From: Desulfobacterales bacterium
Lineage (GTDB): Bacteria; Desulfobacterota; Desulfobacteria; Desulfobacterales; JAUCGF01
Length of the DNA stretch: 9,794 nucleotides
NCBI GenBank assembly: GCA_029940345.1
Contig: JAOZRC010000152.1
Span: 1-9,794 of the forward strand
Reading direction: 5' to 3'
The translations under genes and the position numbers were made by a program. The notes below the pieces were generated by a model. The model worked only from the letters and a program-made list of their open reading frames with translations, ran no database searches and was not told the DNA's origin. Positions 5,580 to 9,794 of the stretch are shown here, piece by piece. Each line of letters opens with the position of its first letter. Position 1 is the first letter of the stretch.

Positions 5580-6869
5580 TTAGCGCTCACAAGATTTCTC
5601 TATCATGATATTGAGCATCGTTTCGTTGGCCAGTGACATGCCAATATCGCCGATTTTGCTCAGGTTGCGAATCGTGTCTTCCGTTGTCGCCCCAACAAAG
5701 CCCTCCATCTGGGTGATACCATGATTATTCAGCGCCATATGAGCGGAACGTATTGCGGAATTGGTAGAACTTGCCACCTTCAGGGCGCAACCCTCCTTGG
5801 CGCCATCGCAAAGCATACCGCCCAAGTCACTGATAAGATTGTTCGCAGCTAACGTTATCTTGGGCATGTCTTTCCCGGCCCGTTGATAGACGATGGCCAC
5901 AGCCGCGCCGACGCCTGCGGCAATGGCGCATCCGCACAGGGGAGACAGCCCCCCGGTGTGGCACTTGATATAGCTGTTTATCAAATGAGACAAGGCGATG
6001 CTTCGGATAACCACGCGTTCTTCCATATCATAGTGTTTACCCACGAGATACGGAACCAGGATGGCCACGATCCCCTGATTGCCACTTCCGCCGCTAGCCA
6101 TCACAGGCAGGTTGAGTCCGCCCATTCTGGCGTCCACGGCTGATGAGGTCATGACTTCACATGAGGAGGATATGCTCTCCTTGCGCTGTTTTTTCGCAAC
6201 CAATTCAGAGATATAATGGCCGACTCGGCGTAATGCAAGGCCTTCCTCGCAAATGCGCAGATTCATGTGGATTCCGCTTTTGATGTAGTCGTAATCCGGC
6301 TGTTCGATCTGTTCCGCCACATCAACCAAATCGGCGATATCGGTATTTTTCAATTTGCGCCTAAACGCATTATCACTGGCGCAATCAGGGGTGTCATCTG
6401 ATCGGAATAGCACACGGTCGTTGTGTTCTAATCTGACTAAATTGGTGTGAGACCCCTCAATGACAGCCCTGGCAGAGTTTTCAGAGGTGCGAATAAACAC
6501 ATCAATGTAAAGGCGCTGCTTTGATTTGTCACAACTGATAGCAGCCCTGTGAGTTTGGACAATTTTTTTCGCACGGCTCAGGATATCCTCGGTAACGCCA
6601 CTCATTATCTCCATCTTCAATTCAGGGTTCCGGATAAGCGCTCCGAGAACACCGGCGATCAAGTTGCCTCTTTCGCCCCCGGTATTCGGAAGCGCCACGG
6701 CGAAACCGTTTTTGTAAACACCGGGATCGACCGATATTTGGATTTCGGATATTTCATCATCATCAAGTTGTTTGCCGGCTGTACTTGCAGCATAGGCAAC
6801 GGCAATCGGTTCGGTGCATCCGAGCGCGGGAAATACATCGTGTTTCAGAACTTCGCTGAGAATGTTCAA
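5580..6869 (-). CDS. cyuA: L-cysteine desulfidase, CyuA/CdsB family (formerly UPF0597)
   Basis: The 429-residue product matches the family that degrades L-cysteine to pyruvate, ammonia and hydrogen sulfide using a [4Fe-4S] cluster and the serine-dehydratase alpha-chain fold. Visible landmarks are ALGCTEPIAVAYA (15-27) with the presumed catalytic Cys18, PNTGG (61-65), the glycine-rich MASGGSGNQG (257-266), HTGGLSPLCGCAIAAG (304-319) and GGMLCDGAKEGCALKV (350-365). Cys312 or Cys314 with Cys354 and Cys361 are the likely cluster ligands, since the C-X6-C spacing agrees with what I recall for the Methanocaldococcus enzyme. Length is normal for the family. The start is TTG 6869 with a perfect AGGAGG 7 nt upstream. 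No cysteine transporter or CyuR regulator gene is adjacent. It is convergent with cdaA. Confidence 0.92.
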   Translation of the reverse strand: MNILSEVLKHDVFPALGCTEPIAVAYAASTAGKQLDDDEISEIQISVDPGVYKNGFAVALPNTGGERGNLIAGVLGALIRNPELKMEIMSGVTEDILSRAKKIVQTHRAAISCDKSKQRLYIDVFIRTSENSARAVIEGSHTNLVRLEHNDRVLFRSDDTPDCASDNAFRRKLKNTDIADLVDVAEQIEQPDYDYIKSGIHMNLRICEEGLALRRVGHYISELVAKKQRKESISSSCEVMTSSAVDARMGGLNLPVMASGGSGNQGIVAILVPYLVGKHYDMEERVVIRSIALSHLINSYIKCHTGGLSPLCGCAIAAGVGAAVAIVYQRAGKDMPKITLAANNLISDLGGMLCDGAKEGCALKVASSTNSAIRSAHMALNNHGITQMEGFVGATTEDTIRNLSKIGDIGMSLANETMLNIMIEKSCER

Positions 6870-6876
6870 TTGGTTT

Positions 6877-6882
6877 CCTCCT
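6877..6882 (-). promoter_or_regulatory. Perfect ribosome binding site for the TTG start of cyuA
   Basis: On the minus strand AGGAGG is followed by AAACCAA and then TTG AAC ATT. The strength and 7-nt spacing fix the start at this TTG, for which there is no nearby ATG competitor. Confidence 0.85.
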
Positions 6883-6943
6883 AAAAATTATGACGACATA
6901 CAGACTTTCAGAATAATATTGGCTATTTGTAAAAGATTAGAGT

Positions 6944-6972
6944 TTAATATACCATAAATTATTGCTTGACAA
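6944..6972 (-). promoter_or_regulatory. Probable promoter of cyuA
   Basis: On the minus strand TTGTCA (6972-6967) and TATTAA (6949-6944) are spaced by 17 bp in an otherwise AT-rich stretch. The predicted leader is about 70 nt. TATATT overlaps as an alternative -10 with 15-bp spacing. Confidence 0.5.
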
Positions 6973-7145
6973 GTTATTATGAAATAAAACCTCCGCCTCC
7001 GGCGTGGGACCCATGCTCAGACGCTCCGGCGTTATTGAATTACCGGCATCCCGTGCTTAATAATCCGACGACAGAACGCCTCGATATATGTTTTGACACC
7101 AGCTCTGGAACTGCATTTAGCCATGCCATTTGAATAGGATACCTG
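6973..7145. other. Intergenic debris with GC-rich direct repeats
   Basis: No supportable gene lies here. Base composition turns sharply GC-rich at 6991, where CTCCGGCGT occurs at 6997-7005 and again at 7024-7032, each within a small potential stem-loop. The following 100 bases have a minus-strand open frame (7319-7032) that is mainly the antisense of the receiver-domain remnant, so I do not call it. The stretch looks like a patchwork of decayed sequence between the divergent cyuA and dnaK genes. Confidence 0.4.
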
Positions 7146-7301
7146 ATGGTTATACTCGGCATGCTCACCGCTCGTGGTGACTTGATGGACCGAGTCGTTG
7201 GGTTGGAGCTTGGCACAGATGATTATCTTGCCAAACCGTTTGAACCCCGTGAGTTGGTTGCACGTTTTAATGACCCCAAATTGTACTGTTTTCAAGCATA
7301 G
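7146..7301 (+). pseudogene. Remnant of an OmpR-family response regulator receiver domain
   Basis: A 51-codon plus-strand frame encodes [20 protein letters not shown] followed by [15 protein letters not shown]. This is the second half of a response-regulator receiver domain: the conserved Thr of LTAR, the DRVVGLELG helix, DDYL, and the invariant Lys-Pro in AKPFEPREL. The phosphorylation-site half and the whole DNA-binding domain are missing. Upstream, the frame closes at a stop (7131-7133) with an apparent small insertion before MLTAR. Downstream the similarity ends at ARF and a stop follows 11 codons later. No kinase gene is nearby. It is best read as a fragment left after deletion, not a working small protein. 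Confidence 0.75.
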
Positions 7302-7332
7302 GATTTGAAAAAGCGGCATTTTGCGACCTGAA

Positions 7333-7365
7333 CATTACTAAATTATTTCAATACGAATAGTAATG
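7333..7365. promoter_or_regulatory. Inverted repeat upstream of the dnaK promoter
   Basis: CATTACTA (7333-7340) is the exact inverse of TAGTAATG (7358-7365), separated by 17 nt and ending 8 bp before the -35 hexamer. The geometry would suit a repressor site, but it is not the CIRCE element (TTAGCACTC-N9-GAGTGCTAA), which I do not find. The site is short enough to be chance. Confidence 0.35.
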
Positions 7366-7373
7366 AAATATAT

Positions 7374-7401
7374 TTGACATTGTTAAACTGATAATTATTT
7401 T
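7374..7401 (+). promoter_or_regulatory. Probable sigma70 promoter of dnaK
   Basis: TTGACA (7374-7379) is a perfect -35, with TATTTT (7396-7401) at 16-bp spacing as the -10. Transcription would begin near 7408, leaving a leader of about 60 nt before ATG 7468. That rules against the in-frame upstream ATG at 7402. I do not see a clear sigma32-type promoter. Confidence 0.5.
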
Positions 7402-7453
7402 ATGGGCAGTAAAATGAACACAGATGCAAAACTGAAATCAGAAACTATATATA

Positions 7454-7459
7454 AGGAGG
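7454..7459 (+). promoter_or_regulatory. Ribosome binding site fixing the dnaK start
   Basis: AGGAGG lies 8 nt before ATG 7468, whose product begins [14 protein letters not shown], the standard DnaK N-terminus. The longer in-frame option from ATG 7402 would add 22 residues without homology to the family. Confidence 0.9.
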
Positions 7460-7467
7460 AACTGAAA

Positions 7468-9372
7468 ATGGCTAAAATTATAGGAATCGACTTAGGCACA
7501 ACCAATTCATGTGTAGCTATTATGGATGGCAAGGATGCTGTGGTCATCAGTAACCGTGAAGGTGGCAGAACAACGCCTTCCATTGTCGCTGTCACCGATC
7601 GGGATGAACGGTTGGTGGGACAGATTGCCAAGAGACAGGCAATCACCAATCCGCAAAATACGGTGTTTGGTGTTAAGCGTCTGATCGGACGTAAGTATGA
7701 TTCACCCGAAGTGCAAAAGGACATCGCCAATCTGCCTTACAAAATCGAAGGTGCCGCCAACGGCGATGTACGCATCAATATGCGCGGGAAACAGTACAGC
7801 CCGGCTGAAATATCTGCCCATATTCTGACAGATATTAAAAAAGCGGTTGAAGAATACCTGGGTGAAAAAGTTACGGATGCGGTAATCACCGTGCCTGCTT
7901 ATTTCGATGATAGCCAGCGGCAGGCTACCAAAGACGCCGGTAAGATTGCAGGGTTTAATGTACAGCGCATTATTAATGAACCCACGGCTGCTTCCCTGGC
8001 GTATGGTCTGGATAAAAACAAAGAGGAAAAAATCGCCGTGTTTGATTTGGGCGGCGGAACATTTGATGTTTCCATCCTGGAAATCGGGGATGGTGTTTTT
8101 GAAGTGAAGGCGACCAATGGCGACACCCATCTGGGTGGGGAAGACTTTGATTTGCGATTGATTGACTTCCTGGCCGATGAATTTAAAAAAGATCAGGGAA
8201 TTGATCTGAGGACCGACGCTATGGCGTTACAACGGCTTAAAGAAGCTGCTGAAAAGGCCAAAATGGAATTGTCAACGTCAATGGAAACAGATGTCAATCT
8301 TCCGTTTATTACGGCTGACGCCAGCGGTCCCAAACATCTGGATATTCGGATCACTCGCGCCAAACTGGTGGCCCTGGTTTCTGACCTGCTTGACAAACTT
8401 GAAAGCCCCTGTCAGTCAGCGCTGAAAGACGCGGGATACGAGCCTGGCGACATTGATGAAATCATCTTGGTGGGCGGTATGACGCGAATGCCGGCTGTTC
8501 AAGAGCGTGTGGCTGAAATTTTCGGCAAACAAGCCAATAAAGGTGTGAATCCGGATGAAGTGGTCGCTTCAGGGGCCGCCATCCAGGGCGCGGTTTTAAA
8601 AGGCGATGTTAAGGATGTGCTTCTGCTGGACGTTACACCGCTGTCACTGGGCATTGAAACATTGGGCGGCGTTATGACCAAACTGATTGATAAAAATACG
8701 ACGATTCCGGCTCATAAAAGTGAAATGTTTTCTACGGCGGAAGACAATCAGCCGGCGGTTAGCGTGCATGTATTGCAAGGTGAGCGCGAGATGGCCGCTG
8801 ATAATAAAACCCTGGGACGGTTTGAATTGACAAGCATCCCGCCATCGCCACGTGGTGTACCACAAATCGAGGTGGCCTTTGATATTGATGCGAACGGAAT
8901 TGTCGAAGTATCCGCCAAGGATCAGGCCACCGGCAAAAAGCAATCGATTCGCATCACAGCGTCATCCGGTCAGACCCAGGCAGAAATTGACCGCCTTATT
9001 AATGACGCTGATTTATACGCCGAGGCGGATCGCGTCCGTAAAGAGTTGGTCGATGCGCGCAATGCCGCGGATGCACTGATCTATTCAACTGAAAAAACGC
9101 TGGCCGAGGTTGGCGCGCAAGCAGATGGCGCTGTCAGAATGGAAATCGATGAAGCGGTCGGTAATCTCAAGCAGGCTATCAAAAAAGACAACACCGTTGA
9201 GATCAAACGGTTAAGCGATGTTCTGATTGGTGCGACCCATAAGCTGACTCAATCAGTATATCAGCAGGCGCCACAGCCAGGCGCACCGCAGGGTGATCGC
9301 CAATACCAAAGCAACTGGCAATCCGGTGCGGCGGATGATATTGTGGATGCGGAATATCGTGAAGTCGCTTAG
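7468..9372 (+). CDS. dnaK: Chaperone protein DnaK (Hsp70)
   Basis: DnaK is the ATP-dependent cytosolic chaperone that works with DnaJ and GrpE. The 634-residue product has normal length. The nucleotide-binding domain shows GIDLGTTNS (6-14), the Gram-negative-type insert around 77-110, [16 protein letters not shown] (168-183), [14 protein letters not shown] (191-204) and [14 protein letters not shown] (333-346). The interdomain linker is [19 protein letters not shown] (383-401). The substrate-binding beta domain includes [20 protein letters not shown], and a helical lid follows. The tail is a Gln/Pro/Gly-rich stretch ending [11 protein letters not shown], close to the usual acidic C-terminus. 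No frameshift or missing motif is visible. The gene stands alone: no hrcA or grpE is upstream and no dnaJ lies within 420 bp downstream. Confidence 0.98.
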   Translation: MAKIIGIDLGTTNSCVAIMDGKDAVVISNREGGRTTPSIVAVTDRDERLVGQIAKRQAITNPQNTVFGVKRLIGRKYDSPEVQKDIANLPYKIEGAANGDVRINMRGKQYSPAEISAHILTDIKKAVEEYLGEKVTDAVITVPAYFDDSQRQATKDAGKIAGFNVQRIINEPTAASLAYGLDKNKEEKIAVFDLGGGTFDVSILEIGDGVFEVKATNGDTHLGGEDFDLRLIDFLADEFKKDQGIDLRTDAMALQRLKEAAEKAKMELSTSMETDVNLPFITADASGPKHLDIRITRAKLVALVSDLLDKLESPCQSALKDAGYEPGDIDEIILVGGMTRMPAVQERVAEIFGKQANKGVNPDEVVASGAAIQGAVLKGDVKDVLLLDVTPLSLGIETLGGVMTKLIDKNTTIPAHKSEMFSTAEDNQPAVSVHVLQGEREMAADNKTLGRFELTSIPPSPRGVPQIEVAFDIDANGIVEVSAKDQATGKKQSIRITASSGQTQAEIDRLINDADLYAEADRVRKELVDARNAADALIYSTEKTLAEVGAQADGAVRMEIDEAVGNLKQAIKKDNTVEIKRLSDVLIGATHKLTQSVYQQAPQPGAPQGDRQYQSNWQSGAADDIVDAEYREVA

Positions 9373-9377
9373 GCCTG

Positions 9378-9423
9378 AAGTGCATTAAATTTTATGCAGT
9401 GCAATATTAAAATGCATGCACTT
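9378..9423 (+). repeat. Imperfect hairpin directly after dnaK
   Basis: AAGTGCAT (9378-9385) is the exact inverse of ATGCACTT (9416-9423) with a 30-nt interior that has its own competing TGCAT/ATGCA pairing (9381-9385 with 9394-9398). It starts 5 nt after the dnaK stop. Without a T tract it is at best a weak or processed 3' end. Confidence 0.4.
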
Positions 9424-9595
9424 TGTCAAAAGAGAGCTTTTCAATCGTATCTCAGAGGTTCTTATTCAACGGGACTATTTATTCTCTAACAAATATCGAA
9501 TTGATAATACTGAACAATTTTCAATTAATGTGTCTGACGAACTAAAATTGATGCTGCTTGGCATCAAATTTGCAAATATGTATAGAAATGAATGA
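9416..9595 (+). CDS. Possible small protein of 59 residues, unrecognised
   Basis: ATG 9416 opens a 59-codon frame ending at TGA 9593-9595, 40 nt before the terminator at 9636. The product begins MHFVKRELFNRISEVLIQRD and ends LKLMLLGIKFANMYRNE. It looks protein-like, with two amphipathic helical stretches flanking a polar centre, and contains no Cys or Trp. I recognise no family. Against it are the lack of any ribosome binding site, AT-rich composition in which a frame this long can arise by chance, and a start buried in the hairpin at 9378-9423. It could also be the C-terminal relic of a larger gene, since the frame stays open upstream back to 9389. Confidence 0.3.
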   Translation: MHFVKRELFNRISEVLIQRDYLFSNKYRIDNTEQFSINVSDELKLMLLGIKFANMYRNE

Positions 9596-9635
9596 GCTAT
9601 ATTTTTTCTGTTCCATTCACACCTCCATACCTTGT

Positions 9636-9671
9636 AAAACCCCTCGCATTGCTTGCGAGGGGTTTTATTTT
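9636..9671 (+). terminator. Strong intrinsic terminator
   Basis: AAAACCCCTCGCA (9636-9648) pairs perfectly with TGCGAGGGGTTTT (9654-9666) around a 5-nt loop, and TTTTATTTTT runs to 9671 on the plus strand. The A run before the stem gives the reverse transcript a T tract too, so it may act in both directions. It would end the dnaK transcript 264 nt after the stop codon, including the possible small ORF. Confidence 0.93.
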
Positions 9672-9702
9672 TGAGCCGTAGCCTGATAAAGCGGTCTCTG
9701 AA

Positions 9703-9740
9703 CGTTTAGAAACGGGGACTAAATAGCTTCCCCATTCCGG
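9703..9740 (+). repeat. Dispersed hairpin repeat, AAATAGCTT type
   Basis: GGGGACTAAATAGCTTCCCC (9714-9733) is a small hairpin, preceded by GTTTAGAAAC and followed by CATTCCGG. It matches in order the unit at 3225-3258 (GTTAGGAATGGG, AAATAACTT, CCCATTTTC) and, inverted, 3325-3342. The rest of the window to 9794 has no gene. Confidence 0.65.
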
Positions 9741-9794
9741 TCGGTTTACACTTTTTCCCGTTAGGGACACAATATCTATAGAAAGATGCTTGCC

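Noticed and set aside
7032..7319. Minus-strand open frame of 95 codons
   Set aside because: More than half is the antisense of the receiver-domain remnant and the rest matches no family that I recognise.
7333..7365. Reading the inverted repeat before dnaK as CIRCE (HrcA operator)
   Set aside because: Arms and spacing do not match TTAGCACTC-N9-GAGTGCTAA.
7402..7467. Upstream ATG start for dnaK
   Set aside because: It overlaps the predicted -10 region, adds 22 non-homologous residues, and a perfect AGGAGG precedes ATG 7468.

Overview
The window reads as ordinary chromosome of a Gram-negative, anaerobic-type bacterium, most likely a member of the Desulfobacterota (Desulfobacterales-like). This is an inference from gene content: a CcsA-type cytochrome c assembly gene joined to hemA, a diadenylate cyclase fused to YbbR domains, a DUF2914 protein, an oxygen-labile-type Fe-S cysteine desulfidase, and intergenic spacers full of short palindromic repeats. 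There is no rRNA, CRISPR array, intact insertion sequence or phage gene.

Layout. 1-506 holds no convincing gene but has a nested inverted-repeat element (about 47-196). A minus-strand heme/cytochrome block follows in transcription order: ccsA (2969-2148), overlapping hemA (2170-785), then tRNA-Glu(CTC) (581-507). The tRNA has its own near-consensus promoter (739-711) and a leader that can fold into a long hairpin (587-689). Glutamyl-tRNA(Glu) is the substrate of HemA and heme is the cargo of CcsA, so these three genes form one functional chain. A repeat-rich spacer (2970-3444) separates them from plus-strand genes: a secreted DUF2914 protein (3445-3882) and a 475-residue membrane diadenylate cyclase-YbbR fusion (3956-5383), predicted to make c-di-AMP with a periplasmic sensory or regulatory half. 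A convergent spacer contains two hairpins, one a 32-bp-arm palindrome. Next, on the minus strand, is a cysteine desulfidase (CyuA family, 6869-5580) with a TTG start, a perfect ribosome binding site and a plausible promoter.

6973-7373 is a debris region with a decayed piece of an OmpR-family response regulator receiver domain (7146-7301). dnaK follows (7468-9372), with its own promoter and a nearby 8-bp inverted repeat, and without hrcA, grpE or dnaJ beside it. After dnaK come a possible 59-residue ORF, a strong intrinsic terminator (9636-9671) and another copy of a dispersed hairpin repeat.

I see no clear undescribed multigene system. The points most worth a second look are the hemA/tRNA-Glu linkage with its structured leader, the cyclase-YbbR fusion, and at least two dispersed palindromic repeat families recurring at several spacers.
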